Part shown: positions 1-8,893 of the stretch, piece by piece
Layout of the letters: each line of letters opens with the position of its first letter
Numbering within the stretch: position 1 is the first letter of the stretch
Program-made: the position numbers and the translations under genes
NCBI GenBank assembly: GCA_003241285.1
Contig: QFOT01000001.1
Coordinates: 5,720 to 69,719, forward strand
DNA from: Micavibrio aeruginosavorus
Lineage (GTDB): Bacteria; Pseudomonadota; Alphaproteobacteria; Micavibrionales; Micavibrionaceae
DNA length: 64,000 nucleotides
Direction: 5' to 3'
The notes under the pieces: generated by a model
Seen by the model: only the letters and a program-made list of their open reading frames with translations
What the model was told of the DNA's origin: nothing
Databases searched by the model: none

Positions 1-431
1 AAAATGCGGGCAGCCGGTGCGCCTTCGACGCGGGCCAGCCTGACCGTTTCAGTTCTCGCCGTGACGAAATCTTTCGCGTCTTTCTCCATGATATCGAATT
101 GCGGCTGCTGCTCTGGTGGCAGCAAAGCTTCCCATTCAGCCAATCGCTCTTGCAATTTACCAAGATTTTCCAAAAGCGGCTTGCCGAATTTCTCAACATC
201 CTCGGCAGAGCTTGACATGTAAATGCCGCGTGAATCCATGACGACGGCGAGCACCAGCCCGTTGACCCGTTCTCCGAGAACCGCCCGTGCCGACGCCTGC
301 TCTATTTCAGAAACACGTTGATTGAATGTGCGAATACTGTCTATGCCGATCATGGCGACAACGGCTGTAACCACGGCCATAACAACGACGATAAGACTGA
401 TTTTCGTAATGATTTTTGCATTCTGCAACAT
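1..431 (-). CDS. Methyl-accepting chemotaxis protein, N-terminal part (runs off the window)
   Basis: The minus strand is open from an ATG at 431 to the window edge (143 codons). A ribosome binding site (GGAG) lies about 8 bases upstream. The product begins MLQNAKIITKISLIVVVMAV, a short charged start followed by a membrane segment at about residues 9-30. A periplasmic stretch rich in Glu, Gln and Ala follows (RTFNQRVSEIEQASARAV), as in the four-helix-bundle sensor domain of chemoreceptors. HAMP and signalling domains would lie outside the window, so the chemoreceptor call rests on the N-terminus only. A sensor kinase with the same sensor fold is the alternative. Confidence 0.6.
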   Translation of the reverse strand, partial: MLQNAKIITKISLIVVVMAVVTAVVAMIGIDSIRTFNQRVSEIEQASARAVLGERVNGLVLAVVMDSRGIYMSSSAEDVEKFGKPLLENLGKLQERLAEWEALLPPEQQPQFDIMEKDAKDFVTARTETVRLARVEGAPAARI

Positions 432-516
432 AAAGCGGCTCCTTGTTTCCGATTACGAGTGTATTCGGAAATGTTTAAGAAATTTCAACGACATTATAGA
501 AACAAAAAAGCTCTAA

Positions 517-1590
517 TCAGAAATCGACAAGTATGCCAACCACAGCGCTTGTCGCATCAAATTCTTCACCGCCCGCAACATCTATTTTGTACTGCGACAT
601 GGATGATCTGAACTGCACGCCGGGAGATAGAGTATAGGAAAGTCCGCCAGTGTAGCGGTCGGTATCGATCTCGGTCCCGACATCGTCTTCCTTGTGATAA
701 TAGGAAAGCCCCAGCGTTAACTTATCGATTTTATAATTACCGCCCACCGCCAGATAACTGACATCGTCATCCTCGCTGCCCTCGTCATCCACCTGATAGC
801 TTACGCCGATACTGAAAGCGTCATATCCCAGCACAAGACCCGCATTCCATGCATCGCGGTCTTCGGCACCACCTGTTTCCGCTGTCGCATGGGTATATCC
901 TGCGCCGGTTGTGATTTTTACATCCTCGATAGTGCTTTGATACCTGAGCGCCATATCCCAGATGTCGCTGGTCGGTGCGGCGTCATCGCCGTCTATCGAA
1001 TTACCGTTATTGCCGCGGGATGCGTCGAGCTCCGGCGTATAGGAAACTCCTGCCTGCAAGCCGCTATATAAGGGGGTTAAATAAGTAATCTTGTCATTCT
1101 TGGCGGATATATTATGATCGTAATCGGTTTCGCCGACCGGAACACCCAAAGCGGTGGTGTTTATCGGAACGATCTGCTGGCGAACGCCATCTATATCACG
1201 GTCGGCAGACGGCGCGGCGGTCTGGAGCAGGAAAGCCGCACCATCTTTTCCGCCGAAATTGATCTGCCCCCAATCACCGGACGCATACAGGAAGGTTTCA
1301 TCCGTATCGAAATCGTCACCTGCATCGGCCTGTCCCTCGACATGAACTCCGATCTTCAAACCGTTTTCGAGTGTCTTTTCGGCATTAAAGTGAATTTCCG
1401 AGGATCTCAATATACCTGTCTTATTAACACCGGGACCGGCAGATGCACTGTCCTGATCCGTGTAATTGCCATAGACCTTCATATATCCGCCCAGCTCTAT
1501 ATCAAAACCGTTTTCATTTTCGGCGGCGTGAGCAGGGATCGCAAAAATGGCTGCGCACAGGCAGGTTAATATAGAAGCTTGAAATTTCAT
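517..1590 (-). CDS. Outer-membrane porin, paralogue 1 of 3
   Basis: The product (357 aa from ATG 1590) has a signal peptide ending in IPAHA. A glycine- and aspartate-rich beta-barrel sequence of the Gram-negative porin type follows and ends in a terminal Phe (VGILVDF), as barrel-assembly substrates do. It shares blocks such as GGYMKVYGNYTDQD, KITYLTPLYSGLQAG and RGNNGNS with the two porins at 59.5 and 60.7 kb, so the three are paralogues. A TTG twelve bases upstream (1602) could also start it, but the ATG gives a normal signal peptide. Substrate specificity cannot be read from the sequence. Confidence 0.85.
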   Translation of the reverse strand: MKFQASILTCLCAAIFAIPAHAAENENGFDIELGGYMKVYGNYTDQDSASAGPGVNKTGILRSSEIHFNAEKTLENGLKIGVHVEGQADAGDDFDTDETFLYASGDWGQINFGGKDGAAFLLQTAAPSADRDIDGVRQQIVPINTTALGVPVGETDYDHNISAKNDKITYLTPLYSGLQAGVSYTPELDASRGNNGNSIDGDDAAPTSDIWDMALRYQSTIEDVKITTGAGYTHATAETGGAEDRDAWNAGLVLGYDAFSIGVSYQVDDEGSEDDDVSYLAVGGNYKIDKLTLGLSYYHKEDDVGTEIDTDRYTGGLSYTLSPGVQFRSSMSQYKIDVAGGEEFDATSAVVGILVDF

Positions 1591-1673
1591 GGCGGAGCCC
1601 AAATAAAAATAGGAATAAGATTGCAGAAAATCCTATCTATTTTTCAATGGAATGCAAATCTATTTGTAGAAAC

Positions 1674-2291
1674 TTATTTGATCAGGTCAAAAATAGTCTG
1701 CTGCAACGCCTCAATACCGGTTTTTTCGCGTGAGCTTACCGGGTGGATGAGCGGAAAGGCTGCCGGTGACTTTTTAAGATAAGTCTCAACAAAATCAGTG
1801 ACCTGCTCTAGATCCTTTTTCTTAACCTCGTCGATTTTGGTCAGAATGACGCGATAGGAAACAGCCGCCTCGTCCAGCATTTTCATCATCTGCCGGTCCG
1901 TATCCTTAAGCCCGTGACGAGAGTCGACCAGCACAAAGGCCGATCTTAAATTAGGTCTGCCGCGAAGATAATCTTTTATCAGCAGATCCCAGGTCGCCTG
2001 CATCTGCTTGGAAACCTTGGCGTAACCATAGCCGGGCATATCGACGAGATGGAATTTATCACCTGTGTTGAAAAAATTAAGCTGCTGCGTCCGGCCGGGC
2101 GTTTTTGATACATGCGCGATATCGCGCCCCATGATCGCATTGATCAGCGATGATTTCCCGACATTGGACCTTCCGGCAAAAGCCACTTCCGGCAGTGAGA
2201 AATCGGGTAATTGCCCGAGCTGGGCAACGCCGAAAACGAAATCGCATTTCCCGCCGAAAAGTTTTCGAAGATGTTCAGGCGGCAAACTCAC
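1674..2291 (-). CDS. engB: Ribosome biogenesis GTPase EngB (YsxC/YihA)
   Basis: This is a TRAFAC-class GTPase needed for late 50S ribosome assembly. The product shows G1 GRSNVGKSS near residues 40-48, G3 DMPGYG and G4 TKID, in the right order. I place the start at GTG 2291, just after the yidC stop (2293), with GGAAG upstream; this gives 205 aa, normal for the family. An ATG at 2378 would add 29 residues by reading into yidC. The position directly behind yidC matches the rpmH-rnpA-yidD-yidC-engB order common in Alphaproteobacteria. Confidence 0.93.
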   Translation of the reverse strand: MSLPPEHLRKLFGGKCDFVFGVAQLGQLPDFSLPEVAFAGRSNVGKSSLINAIMGRDIAHVSKTPGRTQQLNFFNTGDKFHLVDMPGYGYAKVSKQMQATWDLLIKDYLRGRPNLRSAFVLVDSRHGLKDTDRQMMKMLDEAAVSYRVILTKIDEVKKKDLEQVTDFVETYLKKSPAAFPLIHPVSSREKTGIEALQQTIFDLIK

Positions 2292-2292
2292 T

Positions 2293-4209
2293 TTACTTAT
2301 CTTCCGTTTTCTTGCTGTCTTTTCCTTCAGCGGCATCGAGAAGTCTATCTTCGGCATCGAACAAAGCTTCTTCAACATCGATTACTTTATGCTTCAGATA
2401 TTCCTTCTCGGCTTTGGCCTTGGTCACGACATCTTCCAATGCCGTTTTATGGCTTGCCGCATGAGCCAGCGCCTCGTCCTTTTCAAACAGATATACCGGC
2501 ACGCCCATTTTCTTCATGATCGCATATTGCTGGATGAAAGAAATCAGGTTTGAAAATGTCCAGTAAATCACAAGACCTGACGGGAATTTCGACAGGACGA
2601 AAGTCATAACCCATGGCATAAAACGCATCATGTCTTTCTGGATCGCATCTGTCGGCGGCGGGTTGAGTTTTTGCTGCAGGAGCATCAGGATCAGCATGGC
2701 AATCGACCATGGCCCGATATGCAGAACTCCCGGCACTTCAAAAGGCAACAACCCGAAAAGATTGAACACGCTTAAAGGATCCTGCTCGGACAAATCCTTG
2801 ATCCAGCCAAAGAACGGCGCATGGCGCATTTCAATGGCGATAGAGATAACCTTGTATACCGCAAAGAAGATCGGAATCTGCAGGAGAAGCGGGAAACATC
2901 CGGCCATCGGATTGACGCGCTCGGTTTCATACAGCTTGATCAGCTCCTGCTGCAATTTCGGTTTGTCGTTTGCGTATTTGACGCGAAGCTCCGCCATGCG
3001 CGGCGCAACGACTTTCATTTTGGCGAAAGATTTATAGGAGGCGTTCGCCAGCGGGAAAACAGCCAGGCGCACAAGACAGGTCAAAAGGATAATCGCGATC
3101 CCGAAATTTCCGACCCATGAATTGAACAGCGTCAGGAAGAAATACATCGGGCGTGTCAGGAAATACAGAATGCCGAAATCGACCGCGAGGTCCAGATGCT
3201 TGACGCCTATTTTGGATTCATAGGTATCGAGAATATCTATTTTCTTGGCACCGACAAAAATATGGGCTTTGTCTTCGCCAATGCCGTCTTTTCCTATATT
3301 CACAGCCTCGCCGCGTATATCGACCTGGAACAATGTCTGCTCTTCCGGTTCAGCCGGAACGGAGGTAAAGCGGTAAGTATGCTTAGCTGTTTGCTCTGGG
3401 ATTACCGACGACATCCAGTATTTCTCGCCAAAACCGATCCATCCGTTCGTTCCCTCGAAGGACTGGTTCGGTTCTTTGATCAGCTTGGCATATTTAATCT
3501 CATGCAGGTCTTCGCCGACATAGCCAATAGGCCCTTCATAACCAACGGTTGAGCTGTGATGCGGAATGCCTTTGCGTGTAATCGATGAATACGGATAAAG
3601 CGTGACGGCCTTGCCTGAAGCGTTCGTTACTTTCTGCGTAACCGTAAACATGAAATTATCGTCGATCTCGATCCGGCGCTCAAAAACCAGACCGGCGCCG
3701 TTATCCCATTGCAAAATAAGTGGAGATTTTGGTGTCAACTCTTCTTCGCCGGAAACTTTTTTCCAGACGGATGTTTTGCTTGGCACCGCGATCGAAGCAT
3801 CATCGGCGATCCAGCCATTCTCCGCATAATAAGGATTGGCCGTGCCGAGCGGTGAATACATAGTCACCGGTTCGTTGCCATTTAAAGTCGTAAAATAATT
3901 TTTTAGTTGAACGTCATCGATACGCGCGCCGGTCAAGGAAATCGTGCCTTCGATTTGCGGGGAGCTGAATTTTACGCGGCCTTCTTCGGAAACGATTTCG
4001 AAGCGCGGGCGAACGACATTGGTTTCTGCGGTGGCAGTCGGCGCCGGTTTTGCCGCAGCCGCTATGGCCGCTTGCTGGCGGGCAGCTTCTACTTTTGGCT
4101 TCATGACAAAATGATCGAAACCGAACCACAGCACGATGGCGCAGGCAAGGAAGATGATCAGGTTGCGGATATCCTGAGGATGCATGCCGTTTTGGTTATT
4201 GTCGTTCAT
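2293..4209 (-). CDS. yidC: Membrane protein insertase YidC
   Basis: YidC inserts and folds inner-membrane proteins, alone or with SecYEG. At 638 aa it has the Gram-negative layout: an N-terminal membrane helix (about residues 14-31), a large periplasmic beta domain (about 55-345), then the conserved insertase core. The core holds the hydrophilic-groove arginine in LLTCLVRLAVFPL and the block NPMAGCFPLLLQIPIFFAVY. The C-terminus is a long charged, helical tail rich in Lys and Glu, as in other alphaproteobacterial YidC proteins. It is 12 bases downstream of yidD and immediately upstream of engB. Confidence 0.97.
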   Translation of the reverse strand: MNDNNQNGMHPQDIRNLIIFLACAIVLWFGFDHFVMKPKVEAARQQAAIAAAAKPAPTATAETNVVRPRFEIVSEEGRVKFSSPQIEGTISLTGARIDDVQLKNYFTTLNGNEPVTMYSPLGTANPYYAENGWIADDASIAVPSKTSVWKKVSGEEELTPKSPLILQWDNGAGLVFERRIEIDDNFMFTVTQKVTNASGKAVTLYPYSSITRKGIPHHSSTVGYEGPIGYVGEDLHEIKYAKLIKEPNQSFEGTNGWIGFGEKYWMSSVIPEQTAKHTYRFTSVPAEPEEQTLFQVDIRGEAVNIGKDGIGEDKAHIFVGAKKIDILDTYESKIGVKHLDLAVDFGILYFLTRPMYFFLTLFNSWVGNFGIAIILLTCLVRLAVFPLANASYKSFAKMKVVAPRMAELRVKYANDKPKLQQELIKLYETERVNPMAGCFPLLLQIPIFFAVYKVISIAIEMRHAPFFGWIKDLSEQDPLSVFNLFGLLPFEVPGVLHIGPWSIAMLILMLLQQKLNPPPTDAIQKDMMRFMPWVMTFVLSKFPSGLVIYWTFSNLISFIQQYAIMKKMGVPVYLFEKDEALAHAASHKTALEDVVTKAKAEKEYLKHKVIDVEEALFDAEDRLLDAAEGKDSKKTEDK

Positions 4210-4221
4210 TTTACTTAGCCT

Positions 4222-4485
4222 TTAATTTTGATTTTTGGTCTTATAGCCCAATAGGTTGCGCCACGCAAACCGCTCCGGCACCGGGTCGATCCATGGTGTT
4301 TTAATCCATGGATTGCATTTCACGATACGGATCAGGCCCAAAGTTAACCCTTTGGCGGCCCCGTGCTTTTCCAGCGCCTCATGCATATAGCACGAACAGG
4401 TTGGAGAAAAACGGCATTGATTGCCCATAAAGGGCGATAGTGTCTTTTGGTAAATCAGGACGAAAAACTGCAGAAGTCTTTTCAT
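4222..4485 (-). CDS. yidD: Membrane protein insertion efficiency factor YidD
   Basis: This is a small membrane-associated protein that helps YidC-dependent insertion. The product (87 aa) carries the family signature: YQKTLSPFMGNQCRFSPTCS followed by YMHEALEKHG and KCNPW, including the conserved cysteines. The start at ATG 4485 overlaps the rnpA stop (ATGA), so the two genes are translationally coupled. A longer reading from 4515 would only read rnpA in another frame. Confidence 0.95.
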   Translation of the reverse strand: MKRLLQFFVLIYQKTLSPFMGNQCRFSPTCSCYMHEALEKHGAAKGLTLGLIRIVKCNPWIKTPWIDPVPERFAWRNLLGYKTKNQN

Positions 4486-4868
4486 CCTTTCAGAAGCTCC
4501 AGTTTTTTCAGGCACCAGATCAGGTCTCTTTTTAACTGCTCGAAATCCCGGTCAGCCGTGCCAAATCTTCCCGTTACCATATAATCCATATTTTCAACGG
4601 CTTGGCTGGGCAAAACCTCACATGCCGCCGCTTTCAATCTCCGCTTGATACGATTGCGATCATGGGCACGTTTAGCGGTTTTTTTGCTGCAGGAAATGCA
4701 CAGCCCGTAAGGCTCCGGTCCTTTCCGCTTATTTTCAAAGCGCGGCAAGGCTTGTAAAACAAGGCCTTCCGCCGTCCAGCGTTTTTCGCGGGATTTGCGC
4801 AGAACGTCAAAAGCCGCCTGAGGTCCCAGACGGCTGATGTTGTTCATTTGCTCTTTAGAAGCCTGCAT
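4482..4868 (-). CDS. rnpA: Ribonuclease P protein component
   Basis: This is the protein subunit of RNase P, which matures the 5' ends of tRNAs together with the RNA subunit (not in this window). The 128-aa product contains the RNR signature RAHDRNRIKRRLK at residues 67-79. The start at 4868 is supported by GGAGG about 8 bases upstream. It lies 26 bases behind rpmH and overlaps yidD by four bases, the usual arrangement. Confidence 0.95.
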   Translation of the reverse strand: MQASKEQMNNISRLGPQAAFDVLRKSREKRWTAEGLVLQALPRFENKRKGPEPYGLCISCSKKTAKRAHDRNRIKRRLKAAACEVLPSQAVENMDYMVTGRFGTADRDFEQLKRDLIWCLKKLELLKG

Positions 4869-4894
4869 TTGGGCCTCCTATATATAAAGAGTAA

Positions 4895-5035
4895 TTAGGC
4901 GCTTAAAACTTTGCGGCCTTTGGCGCGGCGGCGAGCCAAAACTTTTTGACCGTTGGCAGTTGCCATGCGTGAGCGGAAACCGTGGCGGCGAGCGCGAACA
5001 AGGTTGGATGGTTGATAGGTGCGTTTGGTAGCCAT
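4895..5035 (-). CDS. rpmH: 50S ribosomal protein L34
   Basis: This very short gene encodes 46 aa: [20 protein letters not shown] at the start and [11 protein letters not shown] at the end, the textbook L34 sequence. The internal segment [20 protein letters not shown] is also canonical. L34 is a basic protein of the large ribosomal subunit. The gene heads the rpmH-rnpA-yidD-yidC-engB run and is divergent from the unknown gene at 5224. A longer reading in another frame over the same bases is a shadow. Confidence 0.97.
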   Translation of the reverse strand: MATKRTYQPSNLVRARRHGFRSRMATANGQKVLARRRAKGRKVLSA

Positions 5036-5098
5036 AGTTGTATCTCCGTAAAAATTCTATGCCGTGTATAAAGGATCGGAGCTTTAAGAGTCAACCAT

Positions 5099-5107
5099 TT
5101 ATCCACA
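5099..5107 (+). promoter_or_regulatory. Consensus DnaA box
   Basis: TTATCCACA, a perfect match to the strong DnaA-binding 9-mer, lies in the 188-base gap between rpmH (minus) and the gene at 5224 (plus). A single box does not make an origin. It could reflect DnaA control of rpmH or simply proximity to the origin. Confidence 0.4.
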
Positions 5108-5223
5108 AATAAGGATTGCATTCTTTATTTATTATGTAATATAAATTTATTTCGATTATGTCTTTTTTATTAACCATCAATGGCTTAATCTCTTGGCACG
5201 AATAACTCGAGGAATTCTTATAC

Positions 5224-5844
5224 ATGTACGAAGACAATAACTGGGCTGCCGTCACCGGCGAAGAACTTGACGGATTTTTGAGCCAGATTGGCCAGATCGA
5301 CGGTAAATACTCCACTTCCGGCCAATCCACCGAAGTTTCCTACCGTATGCTTCCTTTCTATGACAATGTCGCGCTGATCCGCCTGAAAGACCGCTCTTGG
5401 GGCAAGCCGAAGCTGGCTATCTATTACCTGACCATGGAAGGCAATCTGTTCCGCCTGAACGGCACCTCCCCGCCGATCCATGAAGTAAACGCCAAGGCAC
5501 CTGTCAAAATCACGGATGATAACGTGCTCGAATATTTACGCTTTTTCTGCTTTTTCGTTCGCGGCGAGGAAGGCCCGTTCCTGATTGCCGAAACAATGGA
5601 TGACCCGTATATCCCGGCTAATCTCGACCCGAAAACTAAAGCGGTTATCGAAGGCACGGTTCGCGCCGCATCCTACGAAGGCAAGAACGAGCAAGGCTAT
5701 TTCATGTGCGATGCTGTCGTTTATTATTCCAACGCGCTTTTTATCGCGAATTTCGCTGTTCAGCCGTCAGGCATGATCGAAATGCTCGACGATGAGCCGA
5801 TTGCCGCTGATCTCGGCGTTAAGGTCGACGCACCTGTAACCTGA
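5224..5844 (+). CDS. Conserved protein of unknown function, paralogue of 25648-26259
   Basis: I do not recognise the family. The 206-aa product is soluble, without signal peptide or membrane segment, and mixed alpha/beta in character. It resembles the 203-aa product of the minus-strand gene at 25.6-26.3 kb. Both have LPFY-x-N near residue 45, a PI-x-x-[VL]N-x-x-APV block near residues 85-100, then Y-x-RFF-x-FFVRG (one copy FSFVRG), x-G-x-F-x-I-x-E and a DD pair. The start is preceded by GAGG. It is divergent from rpmH and followed by a palindromic repeat at 5846. Confidence 0.8.
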   Translation: MYEDNNWAAVTGEELDGFLSQIGQIDGKYSTSGQSTEVSYRMLPFYDNVALIRLKDRSWGKPKLAIYYLTMEGNLFRLNGTSPPIHEVNAKAPVKITDDNVLEYLRFFCFFVRGEEGPFLIAETMDDPYIPANLDPKTKAVIEGTVRAASYEGKNEQGYFMCDAVVYYSNALFIANFAVQPSGMIEMLDDEPIAADLGVKVDAPVT

Positions 5845-5845
5845 T

Positions 5846-5870
5846 GTCATCCCTGCGAAAGCAGGGATCT
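5846..5870. repeat. Short palindromic repeat, family A
   Basis: This 25-base unit has core CCTGCGAAAGCAGG, flanked by GTCATC and GATCT; the arms pair around GAAA or TTTC. It sits between the stop of the 5224 gene and the monooxygenase start. The same unit recurs many times in the window, including an in-frame copy in folC. Confidence 0.85.
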
Positions 5871-5906
5871 CTTTGCAAAATCTGCAAAGCCGCCTATGTT
5901 CCCCAT

Positions 5907-7121
5907 ATGGCGAAATCTAAAAACAACTATGACATCATCATTGTCGGCGGCGGCCTTTCAGGCCTTACGCTTGCCTGCCTTTTAGGCACGCATAATTTTT
6001 CGGTTCTCTGCCTCGACCGCGACGTGCCCGCGAATAACAATGCCAATGCCCGCGCTACGGTTTTATCGCACGGCACGAGCCTTGTTTTGAAAGAAGCCGG
6101 GCTTTGGGACAAGATCGAGCCCCTCGCCTGCCCTATTTACAAAATCGATATTCTCGATGGAAATTCACCTGTGCTGATGGATTTTCTGTCAAGCGATGTC
6201 GGCGGCAAAGCCTTCGGCCATAACATTGAAAATTCTCTTCTGCTAAACCTGCTCGAGCAAAAAATTAAAAAACTCAAAACAGTAAATCATCTAACGTCGA
6301 CAGAAATTGCCGACATCCGGACAGATGACGCCGCCGCTTATATCACGACAAAAGACAAGAAAAAATATTCCGCGCCGCTTCTGATTGGCGCGGATGGCCG
6401 CAATTCCTTTATCCGGAAATTTTTAAATATCACGACACATGGCTGGAACTATGAGCAGACGGCGATCGTCGCCATTTTGGAACATAAAAATCCGCACAAC
6501 AATGTAGCCATCGAACATTTCAGAAGCGAAGGTCCGTTGGCAATTCTTCCATTGAGCAATGACGCGACAGGCAATCACCGCTCGACTCTCGTCTGGACGG
6601 TTGAGACGCGCAACGCAAAATCTTTTCTCGATATGGACGAAGATGTTTTTAATACTGCAATCGCCGCCCGCATTCCGCATTCCTATGGCAGAATTACACT
6701 TGTCTCGAAGCGCATGTCGTATCCGCTATCCCTGCAACACGCGCATCACTATATCGGAAACCGCATTGCCTTGATCGCTGACGCTGCACATGGTATGCAC
6801 CCGATTGCAGGGCAGGGCCTCAACATGGGTATGCGTGATATAAAATCATTATCCGATATTCTGATCGATGCGCGAAATACCAAAAAAGACTTCGGCTCTG
6901 ACAGCATTTTAACAAAATACCAGCGCGCGCGTCATTTCGACAATATGACGATGATGGCGGCGACCGATGCGCTGAACAAACTTTTTTCGAACGACCTTCC
7001 CTTCGTCGGACATCTGCGCCGCATCGGCGTTGCCGCGATCAACAAAATTCCACCCGCCAAGCGTTTCTTTATGCATCAGGCTATGGGTCTAAAAAGCCGC
7101 CGTCATTGCGAGAAGCGTTAG
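5907..7121 (+). CDS. FAD-dependent monooxygenase, UbiH/UbiF family
   Basis: These flavoprotein hydroxylases usually act on the ring of ubiquinone precursors. The 404-aa product from ATG 5907 has the three FAD motifs in order: YDIIIVGGGLSGLTLA at the N-terminus, IGADGRNSFIRKF (DG motif), and ALIADAAHGMHPIAGQGLN (GD motif). I reject the upstream ATG at 5844 because it would translate the palindromic repeat at 5846. At the other end the last codons (RRHCEKR) and the stop come from a family B repeat starting at 7102, so the native C-terminus has been replaced. Substrate is inferred from family only. Confidence 0.88.
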   Translation: MAKSKNNYDIIIVGGGLSGLTLACLLGTHNFSVLCLDRDVPANNNANARATVLSHGTSLVLKEAGLWDKIEPLACPIYKIDILDGNSPVLMDFLSSDVGGKAFGHNIENSLLLNLLEQKIKKLKTVNHLTSTEIADIRTDDAAAYITTKDKKKYSAPLLIGADGRNSFIRKFLNITTHGWNYEQTAIVAILEHKNPHNNVAIEHFRSEGPLAILPLSNDATGNHRSTLVWTVETRNAKSFLDMDEDVFNTAIAARIPHSYGRITLVSKRMSYPLSLQHAHHYIGNRIALIADAAHGMHPIAGQGLNMGMRDIKSLSDILIDARNTKKDFGSDSILTKYQRARHFDNMTMMAATDALNKLFSNDLPFVGHLRRIGVAAINKIPPAKRFFMHQAMGLKSRRHCEKR

Positions 7122-7188
7122 CGACGCGGCAATCCAGATTTAGCAGTTTTGAAATATTCTGGATTGCTTCGCTTGCGCTCGCAATGAC
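7102..7188. repeat. Inverted pair of family B palindromic repeats
   Basis: Two copies of a repeat beginning TCATTGCGAG and ending GCAATCCAG lie head to head at 7102-7137 and 7159-7188, about 20 bases apart. The arrangement resembles a REPIN doublet. The left copy supplies the last codons and stop of the monooxygenase gene. A second pair is at 40903-40998. Confidence 0.8.
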
Positions 7189-7232
7189 AACGAAGACTTT
7201 GCAAAGCAACATAAGAGGCCTATGTTGATTAA

Positions 7233-8330
7233 ATGACCAAAACTCCTGAAAAAAAGAAAATCAATCTCGCACTTCAAGGCGGCGGTAGCCACGGCGCGTT
7301 CACATGGGGTGTGCTTGATGAAATCCTTCGCGATGGGCGCCTTGATTTTGACTCCATCACCGCAACTTCCGCCGGCTCGATGAACGCCGCTATTATGCTC
7401 TACGGCCTGCATAAAGGCGGCAATGAGGGTGCGCGCGAACTCCTGGAAACTTTCTGGCGACGCACCTCCGAGGCAGGCTCATGTTTCAATCCGCTCTCGC
7501 AAGTTAACAGCAACTATCTTGAAAAATTCTTTCCATGGATCCCCAAGCCTTTTTTGAATAACGCCGCAGGCCTTAATTATCTGGAGAATGTCGGACAGAC
7601 GATTTCCCCCTACCGCTCCAATCCGCTCAATCTCAATCCGTTGCGCGACATTCTGGCCTCGCTGATCGATTTCGACAATCTGCCGGAAACATCCCGGTGG
7701 AAAGTTTTTATTTCCGCGACCAATGTCCGCATCGGTGAATCGCGCGTCTTTAAAAACGAAGAGATCACGCTCGACGTCTTGATGGCTTCTGCCGCCCTGC
7801 CTTATTTGTTTCAGGCGGTCGAGATCGACGGCGATTTCTACTGGGATGGCGGCTATACGGGTAATCCTTCTCTCTGGCCGCTTTTCTATGAATCCGAAAC
7901 GCGGGATCTGTTGATCGTCCACGTCAATCCTCTCAAGCGGCCCGAATTGCCCAAGGAAGCTTATGAGATTGAAAACCGCCTGAACGAGATCACGTTCAAC
8001 TCCTCGCTGCTCGATGAGCTTCGCGCCATCCAGTTTGTTCAAAAACTGCTTGAGAAGGACATGCTCAAGGACGAATTCAAGGACCGCTATAAGGATATCC
8101 GCCTGCATGCCATACGCTCCGAGGAAACCATGCGGGAATTTGGCGTTTCATCTAAATACGACACGAGCTGGCATTTCCTGACCAGTCTTCGGGATGCCGG
8201 CCGCGACGTCGCCAGGACGTGGCTCAAAAACCATTTCAAGGATATCGGGGAAACCGGCACGGTCGATATCCAGCGGGACTATCTTTCACCCGAAAAAGAG
8301 CTGAACCAGAAAATGGTCAGGAAGAAATAA
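7233..8330 (+). CDS. Patatin-like phospholipase
   Basis: This is a serine/aspartate dyad lipid acyl hydrolase. The 365-aa product shows the oxyanion motif LALQGGGSHGAFTWG at residues 12-26, and the nucleophile serine in ATSAGSMNAA (the first Gly of G-x-S-x-G replaced by Ala). The aspartate follows in YWDGGYTGNPS. There is no signal peptide, so it is probably cytoplasmic or peripheral. It resembles the bacterial RssA-type patatins in the first 230 residues; the C-terminal third is helical and charged. Substrate unknown. Confidence 0.9.
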   Translation: MTKTPEKKKINLALQGGGSHGAFTWGVLDEILRDGRLDFDSITATSAGSMNAAIMLYGLHKGGNEGARELLETFWRRTSEAGSCFNPLSQVNSNYLEKFFPWIPKPFLNNAAGLNYLENVGQTISPYRSNPLNLNPLRDILASLIDFDNLPETSRWKVFISATNVRIGESRVFKNEEITLDVLMASAALPYLFQAVEIDGDFYWDGGYTGNPSLWPLFYESETRDLLIVHVNPLKRPELPKEAYEIENRLNEITFNSSLLDELRAIQFVQKLLEKDMLKDEFKDRYKDIRLHAIRSEETMREFGVSSKYDTSWHFLTSLRDAGRDVARTWLKNHFKDIGETGTVDIQRDYLSPEKELNQKMVRKK

Positions 8331-8345
8331 ATCTTCCCTTGAGCT

Positions 8346-8370
8346 GTCATCCCCGCGCAGGCGGGGATCT
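8346..8370. repeat. Short palindromic repeat, family A variant
   Basis: A GC-richer copy (core CCCGCGCAGGCGGG) with the same GTCATC and GATCT flanks lies directly behind the patatin gene. Confidence 0.75.
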
Positions 8371-8453
8371 CTCTCCCTTAATAAATACTTAAAATTTGAG
8401 ATATATGCTTATTTGCACTATACTCATGAGAAGAAGAAAAAGGGTGTGCAATA

Positions 8454-8882
8454 GTGCTGAATACGGAAACTATGGACCGGCCAGTCGATCCTAAAATCGC
8501 CGATGAAGACGATATCGACGTCTTCGCCGCCCGTGAGGGAGATAATTCAAAATATGTGATCGCCGCCGATGCACCCGTGCTGCCCTCTTTGGCCAGCCGC
8601 TGCAATACCGAGCTCGTGGTCAAGGATGACGGATCGTCCATGGTGCTGTTCGATGCGCCGATGCCCGATGCCGTTCACTGGGTCGAATATGATATGGATC
8701 TTGACAGTCTGACCTTTGTCACATGGCGCGGGGCGATTTTCTCGCTCGGCATGAAAATCCACAAACCGTTTAGAAAATACTTAAGCAAAAAATTTGAAAT
8801 TTACCTGGTCGAAATGGGCGAAGGCAAAGAGATGCGGATGATGGATATCGTCCCGCTGATCGTCCGTAGAATCGGGATATAG
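8454..8882 (+). CDS. Hypothetical protein, 142 aa
   Basis: I do not recognise it. The start is GTG 8454; an ATG at 8472 is possible. The product is acidic in its first 60 residues (DPKIADEDDIDVFAAREGD) and more basic later (KIHKPFRKYLSKKFEIYL). No signal peptide or membrane segment is visible. It ends 11 bases before the next gene, which has a strong ribosome site (GAGGAG), so the two are probably one operon. Confidence 0.65.
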   Translation: MLNTETMDRPVDPKIADEDDIDVFAAREGDNSKYVIAADAPVLPSLASRCNTELVVKDDGSSMVLFDAPMPDAVHWVEYDMDLDSLTFVTWRGAIFSLGMKIHKPFRKYLSKKFEIYLVEMGEGKEMRMMDIVPLIVRRIGI

Positions 8883-8893
8883 AGGAGAGAAAC

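Noticed and set aside
2292..2378. Long start of engB inside yidC
   Set aside because: The extra residues are the shadow of yidC in another frame; the GTG after the yidC stop gives the usual length.
4903..5121. A 72-aa reading frame on the minus strand over rpmH
   Set aside because: It overlaps the canonical L34 gene in another frame and its protein resembles nothing.
5844..5906. Upstream start of the UbiH-like gene
   Set aside because: It would translate the palindromic repeat and an unrelated peptide before the conserved FAD motif.
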